In this document: positions 1 to 8,736 of the stretch, in pieces
Layout: each line of letters begins with the position of its first letter
Position numbering within the stretch: the stretch's first letter is position 1
Source: Pseudarthrobacter sp. IC2-21
GTDB taxonomy: Bacteria; Actinomycetota; Actinomycetes; Actinomycetales; Micrococcaceae
Length of the DNA stretch: 64,000 nt
NCBI RefSeq assembly: GCF_034048115.1
Contig: NZ_CP139145.1
Location: forward strand, 2,418,001-2,482,000
Direction of reading: 5' to 3'
Position numbers and translations under genes: made by a program
Notes under the pieces: generated by a model
What the model saw: only the letters and a program-made list of their open reading frames with translations
Told to the model about the DNA's origin: nothing
The model's database searches: none

Positions 1-88
1 GGCGGCGGTTGGACAGGGACTTGAGCTTTGCGTCCAGCCCCTGCAGTTCGAGCAACTTCAACTGTTCTGCCGGTGCTGCCTTAGCCAA
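1..88 (-). CDS. Zinc-ribbon domain protein, N-terminal fragment
   Basis: Only the first 29 codons are in the window and the gene runs off the left edge. A TTG start at 88 follows a strong GGAGGT ribosome site (complement of 94-99) by 5 bases. The peptide (LAKAAPAEQLKLLELQGLDAK) is the start of the coiled-coil region typical of the actinobacterial C4-type zinc-ribbon proteins (CT398-like, DUF164) that often lie just downstream of Nif3. The gene is co-oriented with Nif3 and 62 bases behind it, so an operon is likely. The function of the family is not established, and the diagnostic zinc-ribbon cysteines lie outside the window, so the name depends on the N-terminus and the neighbour. Confidence 0.65.
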   Translation of the reverse strand, partial: MAKAAPAEQLKLLELQGLDAKLKSLSNRR

Positions 89-150
89 CTGCTACCTCCG
101 CTTAAATCCTGCCGGCCGTAACCGGGCACCCGATCGGCGCTCCCTAGACT

Positions 151-1074
151 CTAGCGCCCGCCGGGAGTCAGAATGAAGTCCCACGGGTCACTGTTGGTGT
201 TGCTGACGCGGATCTCCACGTCGTGGCCCTGGTCCGAGAGCACGTTGCCCAGGGCCGATGCGGCCGCCGGAAGCCAGAGCCACTCGCTGGCAAAGTGCGA
301 AACGTCAATGAGATAGGGCCGGCCGTTCGCCGCCGACTCCCGGGCTTCGGACGCCGGATGGTGCCGGAGGTCGGCGGTGACATAAACATCAGCGTTGCTG
401 GCCCGCACCTCATCGAACAGGGAGTCGCCCGCGCCCCCACACACCGCGATGCGCCGCACCAGGCCGTCCTTGTCGCCTGAGACCCGGACTCCGCCGGCTA
501 CCGAGGGCAGGATGCCGAAGACACGCGCAGCGAAATCCCCCAGGCTCATGACGTCGGCAAGATCACCCACCCGGCCAATGCCCTCCTCGGGGAGACCGTT
601 CGCGGCGACAGTCAGCGGTGCCACATCCTCCAGTCCCAGCGCATCGGCCAGCACATCGGAAACACCCCCGACGGCGGAATCGCCATTGGTATGCACAGTC
701 AGCAGTGCCGTGCCTGACTCGATGAGCCGGTGGATCGCCTGGCCCTTGGCGGTGGTGGCGGCAACAGATGTGACCCCTTTGAGCAGCAGGGGGTGGTGGG
801 TTATTAGCAGCTCGGCGCCCCACTCCACGGCCTCGTCGATGACCGCCAGGGTGGGATCCACGGCGAACATCACTTTGCTGACGGATGCGGCGGGGTGACC
901 CGCCACCAGACCCACTTCATCCCAGTTTTCGGCCAGGGACTCAGGCCAGAGTTCCTCAACGGCCAGCAGGACCTGGCCCAGGGTGGGGGCAAGCGGCGTC
1001 TCTTCCTCGGCGCTGTCCCCGGAGCCGGTGCCGTCCCGGTCCGCATCTGTCACGCCGGTGTCTGCAGATTCCAT
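151..1074 (-). CDS. Nif3-like dinuclear metal center protein
   Basis: About 307 residues. The N-terminal core TLGQVLLAVEELWPESLAE..WDEVGLVAGHP, the metal-binding LLITHHPLLLKGV segment and the C-terminal DVSHFASEW stretch are hallmarks of the Nif3/YbgI/GTP cyclohydrolase 1 type 2 family, which forms toroidal hexamers around a two-metal site. The physiological substrate is unknown. The chosen ATG (1074) lacks a clear ribosome site; an in-frame GTG at 1119 would add 15 residues, and conserved sequence only begins near residue 30 of the shorter form, so the start is uncertain. The gene is divergent from msrA, with about 100 bases between them, and is followed by the zinc-ribbon gene, a common actinobacterial pair. 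Confidence 0.85.
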   Translation of the reverse strand: MESADTGVTDADRDGTGSGDSAEEETPLAPTLGQVLLAVEELWPESLAENWDEVGLVAGHPAASVSKVMFAVDPTLAVIDEAVEWGAELLITHHPLLLKGVTSVAATTAKGQAIHRLIESGTALLTVHTNGDSAVGGVSDVLADALGLEDVAPLTVAANGLPEEGIGRVGDLADVMSLGDFAARVFGILPSVAGGVRVSGDKDGLVRRIAVCGGAGDSLFDEVRASNADVYVTADLRHHPASEARESAANGRPYLIDVSHFASEWLWLPAAASALGNVLSDQGHDVEIRVSNTNSDPWDFILTPGGR

Positions 1075-1173
1075 AGACTCAGTTTTACCCCATCCCGCCG
1101 TTTGGCCGGCACGTGCCACAGTCTCGTAGGGTGGTCAGGGAATCATCCGGGGCGCTCAACCATTGAAGAGGTC

Positions 1174-1698
1174 ATGAAAACTTTTGTTCTCGGCGGAGGC
1201 TGCTTCTGGTGCCTGGACGCCGTTTACCAGAAAACCAAGGGCGTCACCTCAGTTGTTTCGGGGTATACGGGCGGTCATGATCCGCAGCCTGACTACTATT
1301 CGGTCTGCAGTGGAACGACGGGCCACGCCGAGGCTGTGGCGGTGACTTTTGACGAGTCCGTCATCCCGGCGGAAGTCATCCTTGACATGTTCTTCGCGCT
1401 TCATGATCCCACCACGCTCAACCGCCAGGGCTACGACGTGGGTACCCAATACCGCTCCTCGATGTTCTACGAGACTACTGAGGAGAAGATCCTCTTCGAG
1501 GAAGCCATTGAGCGGAACCAGGCACTGTGGTCCCATCCGATTGTCACCGAGGTCAGCAGGCTCGCACGTTTCCACGTGGCCGAGGAGATCCATCAGGACT
1601 ACTACGCCAAGTACCCTGAGCAGGGCTACTGCCAGGTGATCATCAACCCCAAGCTTGCGAAGGCCCGCAAATATTACTCTGCATGGCTTAATGCTTAG
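1174..1698 (+). CDS. msrA: Peptide-methionine (S)-S-oxide reductase MsrA
   Basis: 174 residues, the usual size for the family. The catalytic GCFWC motif (residues 9-13, reactive Cys10) is followed by the expected YTGG and later FHVAEEIHQDYY segments. The enzyme reduces the S epimer of methionine sulfoxide in oxidised proteins, normally recycled by thioredoxin in the cytoplasm. The ATG at 1174 is chosen because homology starts exactly there (MKTFVLGGGCFWC); the open frame extends upstream but that extension is not conserved. A purine-rich GAAGAGG sits very close to the start. It stands alone between the divergent Nif3 gene and cysK. Confidence 0.93.
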   Translation: MKTFVLGGGCFWCLDAVYQKTKGVTSVVSGYTGGHDPQPDYYSVCSGTTGHAEAVAVTFDESVIPAEVILDMFFALHDPTTLNRQGYDVGTQYRSSMFYETTEEKILFEEAIERNQALWSHPIVTEVSRLARFHVAEEIHQDYYAKYPEQGYCQVIINPKLAKARKYYSAWLNA

Positions 1699-1763
1699 CA
1701 GCGTCAGCGGCCCCTCGTTAGGCTGACCTCAGTATTCATCCTTCTTCAGATAGGCGTATGTAC

Positions 1764-2699
1764 ATGGCACGGATCTATGACGATGTGACGCAGCTGGTCG
1801 GCGGCACCCCGCTGGTTCGACTGAACCGGCTGAGCGAAGGCCTGGACGCCACCGTCGCGGTCAAGCTTGAGTTCTATAACCCGGCAAACAGCGTCAAGGA
1901 CCGCATCGGTGTAGCCATCGTGGACGCCGCGGAGAAGTCAGGCGCCCTCAAGCCCGGCGGCACTATCGTCGAAGGCACCTCCGGGAACACGGGCATTGCC
2001 CTCGCCATGGTGGGCGCGGCACGCGGCTACAAAGTCATTCTGACCATGCCCGAAACCATGTCCACCGAGCGTCGCGTGATGCTCCGCGCTTTTGGTGCCG
2101 AAATTGTGCTGACCCCGGGCTCGGAGGGCATGCGGGGCGCCGTAGAGAAGGCCCAGGAAATCGTGGCCAACACCGAAAACGCCATCTGGGCCCAGCAGTT
2201 CGCCAACGAGGCCAACCCCCAGATCCACCGCGAAACCACCGCTGAAGAAATCTGGTCCGATACCGACGGCAAGGTGGACATCTTTATTTCCGGCATCGGC
2301 ACCGGCGGAACCATCACCGGCGTCGGGCAGGTCCTGAAGGAGCGCAAGCCAGGGGTCCAGATTGTAGCCGTGGAACCTAAGGATTCAGCCATCCTGAACG
2401 GCGGCGCACCCGGACCCCACAAGATCCAGGGCCTGGGAGCCAACTTCATCCCGGAACTGCTGGACACCAGCGTCTACGATGAGGTCCTGGACGCCACCCT
2501 TGAGGATTCAGTGCGGGTTGCACGCGACCTCGGCGTCAAGGAAGGCATCCTCGGTGGCATCTCCTCAGGCGCCATCGTCTGGGGCGCCCTGGAACTCGCC
2601 AAGCGCCCGGAGAACGCCGGCAAGCTGATCGTTGCTGTAGTGTGCGACTTTGGCGAGCGTTACATCTCCACCGTGCTCTATGACGACATCCGCGGCTGA
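1764..2699 (+). CDS. cysK: Cysteine synthase (O-acetylserine sulfhydrylase)
   Basis: 311 residues of a fold-type II PLP enzyme that makes L-cysteine from O-acetyl-L-serine and sulfide. The PLP lysine lies in NSVKDRIG (Lys45); TSGNTG binds the substrate and the GTGGT loop holds the PLP phosphate. An ATG at 1758 is in frame, but the family starts at MARIYDD, so 1764 is preferred; the ribosome site is weak. cysE follows 39 bases downstream in the same direction, giving the last two steps of serine-to-cysteine synthesis. The products normally associate as the cysteine synthase complex. Confidence 0.95.
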   Translation: MARIYDDVTQLVGGTPLVRLNRLSEGLDATVAVKLEFYNPANSVKDRIGVAIVDAAEKSGALKPGGTIVEGTSGNTGIALAMVGAARGYKVILTMPETMSTERRVMLRAFGAEIVLTPGSEGMRGAVEKAQEIVANTENAIWAQQFANEANPQIHRETTAEEIWSDTDGKVDIFISGIGTGGTITGVGQVLKERKPGVQIVAVEPKDSAILNGGAPGPHKIQGLGANFIPELLDTSVYDEVLDATLEDSVRVARDLGVKEGILGGISSGAIVWGALELAKRPENAGKLIVAVVCDFGERYISTVLYDDIRG

Positions 2700-2738
2700 T
2701 CCGGCCGTTGTCGCCCCGTTTCCTGTAGAAAGAACTTC

Positions 2739-3323
2739 GTGGGCTTTTTCGCAAGACTGAAGGAAGACCTCGACGCCGCCCGGTCACATGACCCGGCGGC
2801 TCGAGGTTCTTTTGAGAACTTTTTCGCCTATTCAGGGCTCCATGCCATCTGGATTCACCGGCTGACACATCATCTGTGGCAAACCCCCGGCCTGCGCTTC
2901 CCCGCGCGCCTGGTGGGCCAGTTTGGCCGTTTCCTGACAGGCATTGAGATCCATCCCGGAGCCACCATCGGCCGGCGCTTCTTCATCGACCACGGCATGG
3001 GCGTGGTCATCGGTGAGACTGCCGAGATCGGCGAGGACGTCATGATCTACCATGGCGTGACGCTCGGCGGGCGGTCTCTGGCCAAGGTCAAACGCCACCC
3101 CACCATTGAGGACCGGGTGACCATCGGCGCGGGAGCCAAGATCCTGGGACCCATCACCATCGGCCGGGACAGCGCCGTGGGCGCCAACGCCGTGGTGGTC
3201 AAGGACGCTCCCCCGGAGTCGATCGTGACCGGCGTGCCCGCCAAGTGGCGCCACCGCGACGCGCAGCGCGAGACTAAGCCAGCGGTGGACCCCGCCGAAT
3301 ACGACATCGAATACCGGATCTGA
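2739..3323 (+). CDS. cysE: Serine O-acetyltransferase
   Basis: 194 residues, the short EpsC-like form without the long N-terminal extension of enterobacterial CysE. It acetylates serine with acetyl-CoA to feed cysK directly upstream. An N-terminal helical part (residues 1-60) leads into a left-handed parallel beta helix of hexapeptide repeats, with the catalytic histidine region [17 protein letters not shown] and YHGVTLGG. The GTG start at 2739 gives the conserved [15 protein letters not shown]-terminus. The C-terminal end is only 3 bases from the stop of the convergent SDR gene, leaving no room for a dedicated terminator. Confidence 0.93.
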   Translation: MGFFARLKEDLDAARSHDPAARGSFENFFAYSGLHAIWIHRLTHHLWQTPGLRFPARLVGQFGRFLTGIEIHPGATIGRRFFIDHGMGVVIGETAEIGEDVMIYHGVTLGGRSLAKVKRHPTIEDRVTIGAGAKILGPITIGRDSAVGANAVVVKDAPPESIVTGVPAKWRHRDAQRETKPAVDPAEYDIEYRI

Positions 3324-3326
3324 CCG

Positions 3327-4181
3327 TTATACCGCTCCCCCGGTTTTTCCCCCGGCCACACGCTTGAGCACCAGCAATACCAAGGGATCGAAAAGCCGGT
3401 CGGGCAGGATCCGCCGCAGCGTCAGGATGGCGCGGGCTCCGCTCCCTGCCGGGTACCGCGTCCGGGGCCGGGCGGACGTCGCCGCATGCAGGATCGCCGC
3501 TGCAATAACCGCGGGCTCCGTCGAGGTTTCCGCTCGCCCGGTGGACGCCAAAGCGCCCGACATCAGTTGGGCCTGGGCGGCGTAGGGCCCCGCGCCGCTG
3601 GCCTCACGCAGTCCCTGAGCAGCCACCCGTCCCCATTCGGAGAGTGTGCCTGCCGGCTCGATGATGGACACGCTGATCCCGTGCGGCTTCAGCTCCAGCC
3701 TCAGCGAATCGCTCAGGCCCTCCACCGCGAACTTCGAGGCGTGGTACCAGGCGCCGAGCGGCTCATAGAACTTTCCGCCGATGGAGGAAATGTTGATGAT
3801 CCGCCCCTGGCCCGCCTGCCGCATGCCCGGCAAGACCAACTGCGTCATCCTGGCAAGCCCGAAGACATTCACCTCGAACTGGCGCCGGCCCTCGGCCAGG
3901 TCCACGTCTTCCAGCGCCCCGTAGGACCCGTACCCGGCATTGTTGACCAGCACATCGATGCGTCCGCGCTCCGTCAGGACACGGCCGACGGCGGTACTCA
4001 TCGAGGCCTCGTCCGTCACGTCAAGTGCCAGGACCTGGACGCCGAGCGCCGCCAGCGGCTCCATCCTGTCCACGCGGCGGGCTCCCGCGTACACGAGGAA
4101 GCCGTGGCCGCTCAGGGTCCGGGCCGCCTCGAACCCGATTCCGGTGGACGCTCCGGTGATGAATGCGACTGGCTTGGGCAT
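3327..4181 (-). CDS. Short-chain dehydrogenase/reductase, classical type
   Basis: 284 residues. The N-terminal Rossmann motif TGASTGIG binds NAD(P); NNAGYG follows; the catalytic serine is in NISSIGG and the tyrosine-lysine pair is YHASK. Two basic residues after the second strand (ARRVDRM) suggest NADP preference, which is inference. The substrate is not predictable; relatives are annotated simply as SDR oxidoreductases. The ATG at 4181 has an AAGGAG ribosome site 6-7 bases upstream. The leader just upstream carries a 15-bp tandem repeat. The gene is convergent with cysE and has no operon partner of clear function. Confidence 0.85.
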   Translation of the reverse strand: MPKPVAFITGASTGIGFEAARTLSGHGFLVYAGARRVDRMEPLAALGVQVLALDVTDEASMSTAVGRVLTERGRIDVLVNNAGYGSYGALEDVDLAEGRRQFEVNVFGLARMTQLVLPGMRQAGQGRIINISSIGGKFYEPLGAWYHASKFAVEGLSDSLRLELKPHGISVSIIEPAGTLSEWGRVAAQGLREASGAGPYAAQAQLMSGALASTGRAETSTEPAVIAAAILHAATSARPRTRYPAGSGARAILTLRRILPDRLFDPLVLLVLKRVAGGKTGGAV

Positions 4182-4204
4182 CGTGGACTCCTTGATTGGA
4201 CTGG

Positions 4205-4261
4205 CACCTGCACCTGCTCGCCGGACACCTGTTGGCCGGACACCTGTTCGACTGGCACCTG
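4205..4261. repeat. 15-bp tandem repeat in SDR leader
   Basis: CACCTG occurs at 4205, 4211, 4226, 4241 and 4256; the last four are exactly 15 bases apart, and the two central units are nearly identical (GGACACCTGTT). The array lies 24-80 bases upstream of the SDR start, on its probable transcript. It is not part of a recognisable protein in any frame. Confidence 0.7.
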
Positions 4262-4342
4262 CTGCCGGGAAACGCCAACGGCCGGCGACTCCCAGACTAT
4301 CTTCGGGAGTGCCGGCCGCAGGGTGATTCAGTAAGCGCAGTT

Positions 4343-5779
4343 CTAGTGCGTGTCCACTGCTTCGATTTCAGACTTGTCCTCGCCCCAGAGGGTGTGGAAC
4401 GTGCCTGCGGAGTCGACGCGGCCGTACGTGTGGGCGCCGAAGAGGTCGCGCTGGCCCTGAATCAGGGCGGCAGCCACACGCTTGCGGCGAAGGCCGTCGT
4501 AGTAGGCGAGCGAGGAGGAGAACACCGGTACCGGGATGCCCAGCTGGACAGCCGTGGCCACCACGCGGCGCCAGGCCGGCAGTGCGTCCGCGATGGCCTT
4601 GGTGAACGCCGGGGCGAACAGCAGGTTGGCTGGCTTCTCCTCAGCGGCGTAGGCCTTGGTGATGTCCTTGAGCAGCTCGGCGCGGATAATGCAGCCGGCC
4701 CGCCACAGGGAGGCGATCTCGTCCAGCTTCAGGTCCCAGCCGTATTCCTTGGCGGAGGAGGTCAGCATGTCCAGGCCCTGGGCGTAGGACACGAGCTTGG
4801 ACGCGTAGAGTGCCTGGCGGACGTCCTCAACGAAGGTTTCCGGGATTTCGACGGCGGCTTCCCCGCCCGCCAGCAGTTCCTGGCCAAGCTTGCGCTGCTC
4901 GGTTTGGGAAGAAAGCGCACGGGCAAAGACGGATTCGGCGATTCCGGAGACCGGGGAGCCGAGCTCGAGGGCGGAGATGACCGTCCAGCGGCCGGTGCCC
5001 TTCTGGCCTGCGGCGTCAATCACAACGTCAACGAACGGCTTGCCGGTCTTGGCGTCGACATGACCCAGGACTTCGGCGGAGATCTCGATCAGGAACGACG
5101 AGAGGTCGCCCTTGTTCCACTCGGTGAAGATCTTGGCCTGCTCGGCGGGCTCGATGCCGGCGCCGGAGCGGAGGAGGTCGAAAGCCTCGCCGATAACCTG
5201 CATGTCGGCATATTCGATGCCGTTGTGAACCATCTTGACGAAGTGGCCGGCGCCGTCGGTGCCGATCCAGGCGCAGCAGGGCTCGCCGTCCACCTTGGCG
5301 GAGATCTTTTCGAGCAGCGGGCCGAGGGCCTTGTAGGACTCCTTCGAACCGCCGGGCATGATCGAGGGTCCGTTGAGTGCGCCTTCTTCGCCACCGGAGA
5401 CACCGACGCCCACGAAGTGCAGGTCCTTCTTGGCGAGGGCGGCCTCGCGGCGGCGGGTGTCCTCGTAGTGCGAGTTTCCGGCGTCGATGATGATGTCGCC
5501 GGCTTCCAGCAGGGGTTCAAGCTGCTCGATCACGGAGTCCACGGGCTTGCCGGCCTTGACCATGATCAGGACGCGGCGGGGCTTCTCCAGTGAGTCGACC
5601 AGCTCCTGCAGTGTTTCGGTGCGGATGAAGTTCCCGTCCGTACCGTGCTTTTCGAGCAGCGCGTCAGTCTTTTCCACGGACCTGTTGTGCAGGGCAACCG
5701 TGAAACCGTTGCGTGCCAGGTTGCGGGCCAGGTTGGCTCCCATCACCGCAAGGCCGGTGACACCGATGTGTGCAGACAT
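4343..5779 (-). CDS. gnd: 6-phosphogluconate dehydrogenase, decarboxylating
   Basis: 478 residues, the long (about 470-480) homodimeric form. It oxidatively decarboxylates 6-phosphogluconate to ribulose 5-phosphate with NADP+. Visible are the N-terminal dinucleotide motif GLAVMGANLARN, the arginine after strand two (NRS, NADP type), the substrate motif GVSGGEEGA, the catalytic lysine segment HFVKMVHNGIEY and the C-terminal AFTKAIADALPAWRRVV region. The ATG at 5779 is preferred over an adjacent TTG because GGAG lies 8 bases upstream. It is divergent from a FadR/GntR regulator, a typical arrangement for gluconate-responsive control, and it drains the gluconate made by the idonate operon 2 kb away. 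Confidence 0.96.
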   Translation of the reverse strand: MSAHIGVTGLAVMGANLARNLARNGFTVALHNRSVEKTDALLEKHGTDGNFIRTETLQELVDSLEKPRRVLIMVKAGKPVDSVIEQLEPLLEAGDIIIDAGNSHYEDTRRREAALAKKDLHFVGVGVSGGEEGALNGPSIMPGGSKESYKALGPLLEKISAKVDGEPCCAWIGTDGAGHFVKMVHNGIEYADMQVIGEAFDLLRSGAGIEPAEQAKIFTEWNKGDLSSFLIEISAEVLGHVDAKTGKPFVDVVIDAAGQKGTGRWTVISALELGSPVSGIAESVFARALSSQTEQRKLGQELLAGGEAAVEIPETFVEDVRQALYASKLVSYAQGLDMLTSSAKEYGWDLKLDEIASLWRAGCIIRAELLKDITKAYAAEEKPANLLFAPAFTKAIADALPAWRRVVATAVQLGIPVPVFSSSLAYYDGLRRKRVAAALIQGQRDLFGAHTYGRVDSAGTFHTLWGEDKSEIEAVDTH

Positions 5780-5952
5780 CAAAACTCCAATTCATTGTGT
5801 TCAATGGACGTGCAGAGGGCTCCGTGTTAGCCGTGAAGCAAGCTCCCACGAACCGATGGATCCGATTAAAGCATATATATTCGCTGTGCTGAGGGGAAGC
5901 TGCTTCCACTTTGTGGAACGCGGCAGGCCAATCCCCGTTTAGGCTTGACACC
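5780..5952. promoter_or_regulatory. Divergent gnd / FadR-type regulator promoter region
   Basis: 173 bases shared by two divergent genes. CATTG-TGTT-CAATG at 5793-5806 is a small perfect inverted repeat just upstream of the gnd ribosome site, and an AT-rich patch (TATATAT, 5875-5881) stands out from the GC-rich background. Either could take part in control by the divergent regulator; neither has been matched to a known operator. Confidence 0.35.
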
Positions 5953-6681
5953 ATGTCCACCAGCTTGCATCACCGTGCCATCGAGAATGTTGGCACCCGA
6001 ATCGTCACGGGTGACCTCCCCACCGGACACGTTATGCTGGCCGAGCAGCTGGAGGAAGAGCTGAAGGTTTCCCGGTCCGTGGTCCGTGAAGCCGTGCGCG
6101 TTCTCCAGTCGCTGGGCCTGGTGGAAACCATTAAGCGCGTGGGTATCCGTGTCCTGCCGCCCAGCCGCTGGAATCCCTTCGATCCGCAGGTGATCCGGTG
6201 GCGGCTTTCCAGTGAGGGACGGGGCGCCCAGCTGCGGTCGCTGATCGAACTGCGTTCCGCCGTCGAGCCCGCCGCTGCCGAGCTTGCCGCAAACAACGCC
6301 CCCGCGGCGCTGCGCTCCGAGCTGGTTGACATAGCCCATGCCATGCGCGACGCCGGGCACAACGGGGAAGCGCAAAGGTTCCTGGAACTGGACATCGCGT
6401 TCCACTCGGTGCTGCTTTCCGGGTCCGGCAACGAAATGTTCGCCAACCTGATGGGGCAGGTGGCTGAGACCCTTACCGGCCGAACCGTTCACGGCCTCAT
6501 GCCGGAACACCCCCACGAGGGCGCCCTGCAGTGGCATGTTGACCTGGCCGAGGCCGTGGCCGCCGGGGACGCCGCAGCCGCCCGCAGTGCCTCCGAGCAG
6601 ATCATGCGACGGACCACGTCCAGGCTTTCGGGAACCTGGACCGATCAGCCCCGCGTTTTTATACCGGTCCGCCGGCCCTGA
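5953..6681 (+). CDS. FadR/GntR-family transcriptional regulator (FCD domain)
   Basis: 242 residues. An N-terminal winged helix-turn-helix of GntR type (residues 5-75; LAEQLEEELKVSRSVVREAVRVLQSLGLVE) is followed by an alpha-helical FCD effector domain with the conserved ELRSAVEPAAAELAA helix and metal-ligand pattern (D-x3-H in LDIAFHSVLL). Such proteins usually respond to small carboxylates or sugar acids. Divergence from gnd and the nearby idonate genes suggest gluconate or 6-phosphogluconate as the signal; this is inference. The ATG at 5953 is chosen because HTH homology begins immediately after it; the open frame continues upstream without similarity. Confidence 0.88.
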   Translation: MSTSLHHRAIENVGTRIVTGDLPTGHVMLAEQLEEELKVSRSVVREAVRVLQSLGLVETIKRVGIRVLPPSRWNPFDPQVIRWRLSSEGRGAQLRSLIELRSAVEPAAAELAANNAPAALRSELVDIAHAMRDAGHNGEAQRFLELDIAFHSVLLSGSGNEMFANLMGQVAETLTGRTVHGLMPEHPHEGALQWHVDLAEAVAAGDAAAARSASEQIMRRTTSRLSGTWTDQPRVFIPVRRP

Positions 6682-6784
6682 ACTCCGATTCCGCAGGGAA
6701 CCACCCCTGGAATCCCCGGCCTGCCGGTGACACCGGGCCGCCGGTAAAACGGAGAAGCCGCTAATACCGGGAGGCCGCCGGAAG

Positions 6785-7966
6785 TTATTCGGAGTGGAAG
6801 CTGAGCAGCACTTTGCCTGATTCGGCCGAGTTCTTGGCGGTGGCGAAGGCTTCCAGGCCCTCGGTGAGAGGGTATTCGTGGGTGATGACGGGGTCGATGC
6901 GCAAGGTGCCGTCGGCCAGGGCGGCGATGACCTCGTCGATTTCGCTGTTGAACCGGAAGGAGCCACGCAGGTCCAGTTCCCGGGTGATGGCCAGGGAGAT
7001 CAGGACCGGCTGGGGGCCGCTCGGCAGCAGCCCGACCATGACCACCGTCCCGCCGCGGGCCGCGCCAGCGATGGCGGAGGCCAGGCCGTGGTGGCTGCCG
7101 GAAGACTCAATGACGACGTCGGCCTGCACCGCCGCGATGGCGTCCGCCTCCCCGGCCTGCAGGACCTGGTCCGCTCCCACGGCTATGGCGGTCTCCAGCG
7201 GTTTGGGGTGGACGTCCACGGCCGTGATCCGCGCGGCGCCGGCCCGCTTGAGGACGGCAACGGCCAAGGCACCGATCGGCCCGGAGCCGATCACCAGCGC
7301 GGACTTGCCGGCCACGTTCCCGGCCCGGGCCACGGCATGCCAGACCACACTGGCCGGTTCGATCAGCGCCGCGGTCCGCAGATCCATTCCCGCGGGCAGC
7401 GTCCGGAGCATCCGGGCGGGCAGGGTCACGAAGCGGGCGAATGCCCCGTCGGTGTGCGGGAACCGCGCCGCGGAGCCCAGGTAGGTGCAGCCCGGGGAGA
7501 GGTTGGGCCGGTCCGCCGGGTACCGCACCGTGCCGTCTCCCGGGCCAGGCGTTGCGGGGTGGACCGCCACCGCGGTCCCGGCGGCGGGGCCGGTACCGTC
7601 CGCCGCGGCCACCGCCACGGTCCCGGAAATCTCGTGGCCCAGCACCAGCGGCGCCTTCAGGATCGATTCCCCCGCGGCGCCGTGCAGCCAGTAATGCACG
7701 TCCGACCCGCAAATTCCGCCGTAGGCCACCTCCACCACGGCCTCGTGCGGGGCGGGTGCCTTCACCGGAACCTCCTCGATCCGCAGATCCCCGGCCGCGT
7801 ACGCGATCACCGCCGGCCCCGACTCCGGCAGGGCAAGAACCGGCGGGGCAGAAACCGCCGGCACCGAAACCGGCGGGGCAGAAACCGGAACCGCGGGCCC
7901 TGGCGCCGCAGATCCTGGGGCAGCGGATCCCGTGCCGGTTGCTTCAGTCATGGCTGACCCGTTCAT
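6785..7966 (-). CDS. idnD: Zinc-type alcohol dehydrogenase, probable L-idonate 5-dehydrogenase
   Basis: 393 residues of the medium-chain dehydrogenase family: a catalytic zinc site in GGICGSDVHYW and VLGHEISG, and a Rossmann domain with VIGSGPIGALAVAVLKRAGA. The overall pattern and the adjacent idnO point to oxidation of L-idonate to 5-ketogluconate. Two oddities stand out. The first 45 residues are an Ala/Pro/Val low-complexity extension built on a 30-bp in-frame repeat. The lobe that normally carries four structural-zinc cysteines retains a single Cys (SPGC), so the structural zinc is probably absent. The ATG at 7966 overlaps the idnO stop as TGATG; an ATG at 7951 is an alternative. The substrate is inferred from context. 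Confidence 0.75.
   Translation of the reverse strand: MNGSAMTEATGTGSAAPGSAAPGPAVPVSAPPVSVPAVSAPPVLALPESGPAVIAYAAGDLRIEEVPVKAPAPHEAVVEVAYGGICGSDVHYWLHGAAGESILKAPLVLGHEISGTVAVAAADGTGPAAGTAVAVHPATPGPGDGTVRYPADRPNLSPGCTYLGSAARFPHTDGAFARFVTLPARMLRTLPAGMDLRTAALIEPASVVWHAVARAGNVAGKSALVIGSGPIGALAVAVLKRAGAARITAVDVHPKPLETAIAVGADQVLQAGEADAIAAVQADVVIESSGSHHGLASAIAGAARGGTVVMVGLLPSGPQPVLISLAITRELDLRGSFRFNSEIDEVIAALADGTLRIDPVITHEYPLTEGLEAFATAKNSAESGKVLLSFHSE
7838..7887. repeat. In-frame 30-bp repeat in idnD N-terminal extension
   Basis: A 20-bp word beginning AACCGGCGGGG occurs at 7838-7857 and again at 7868-7887, offset by exactly 30 bases (ten codons). On the coding strand it specifies repeated VSAPPV units in the Ala/Pro-rich N-terminus. 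Slippage or unequal exchange would change the length of the extension without a frameshift. Confidence 0.75.
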
Positions 7967-8736
7967 CAGACCACCACCGTCATTCCGCCGTCGATAAAGA
8001 TCGTCTGTCCGTTCACAAAGTCCGACCCCGCCGAGGCCAGCCACACCGCCGGGCCCGCGAGGTCCTGCACGGTCCCCCACCGCGCCGCCGGGGTCCGGCC
8101 CAGGATCCAGGCGTTGAACTGCTCATCATCCACCAGGTTCTGGGTCATCTCCGTATGGATATAGCCGGGCGCGATCCCGTTGATCTGCAGCCCGGACCCG
8201 GCCCACTCAGCCGTCATGGCCCGGGTCAGGTTCCGCAACCCGCCCTTCGCCGCCACATACGGAGCGATCGTAGGCCGCGCCAGGTCCGTCTGCACCGAAC
8301 AAATATTGATGATCTTGCCCCGCCCGCGCGGAATCATATGCCGGGCCGCTTCCCGGCCCACCAGGAACGCGCTCGTCAGGTCCGTGGCGATTACCCGCTC
8401 CCAGTCCGCGACATCCAGCTCCAGCATCGGCACCCGGTGCTGGATTCCGGCGTTATTCACCAGGATCCCCAGCGGCCCCACCTGCTCCTCCACCCAGGCC
8501 ACGCCCCGGGCAGCCTCCGCATCACTGGTGACGTCAAACGCCACGCTGTGGATCCGCCCCGGCGCGAAATCGGCCGCCAACGCCACCTCCGCGGCCTTCA
8601 ACCGCTCCGTATCAAGGCCGTTCAACACCACCGTGGCACCGGCCTCGGCCAGCGCCCTCGCCAAGGCATGACCAATCCCCCGGCTCGAGCCTGTCACCAA
8701 AGCAACCCGCCCCGTCAGATCAAAAAGTGAACTCAT
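7966..8736 (-). CDS. idnO: Gluconate 5-dehydrogenase / 5-keto-D-gluconate reductase (SDR)
   Basis: 256 residues. It reduces 5-ketogluconate to D-gluconate in the idonate route. Features are the cofactor motif TGSSRGIG, NNAGIQHR, ICSVQ with the catalytic serine, YVAAK with Tyr-Lys, and the long family-specific stretch NGIAPGYIHTEMT...RTPAARWG..DFVNGQ, which matches enterobacterial IdnO closely. The catalytic motif reads YVAAKGG where most SDRs have YxxSK. The ATG at 8736 overlaps the upstream gene stop (ATGA) and the stop overlaps idnD, so translation of the three genes is probably coupled. Confidence 0.88.
   Translation of the reverse strand: MSSLFDLTGRVALVTGSSRGIGHALARALAEAGATVVLNGLDTERLKAAEVALAADFAPGRIHSVAFDVTSDAEAARGVAWVEEQVGPLGILVNNAGIQHRVPMLELDVADWERVIATDLTSAFLVGREAARHMIPRGRGKIINICSVQTDLARPTIAPYVAAKGGLRNLTRAMTAEWAGSGLQINGIAPGYIHTEMTQNLVDDEQFNAWILGRTPAARWGTVQDLAGPAVWLASAGSDFVNGQTIFIDGGMTVVV

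Noticed and set aside
4205..4261. Tandem CACCTG array as a CRISPR
   Set aside because: Units are 15 bases with no unique spacers and no cas genes; it is a simple tandem repeat.
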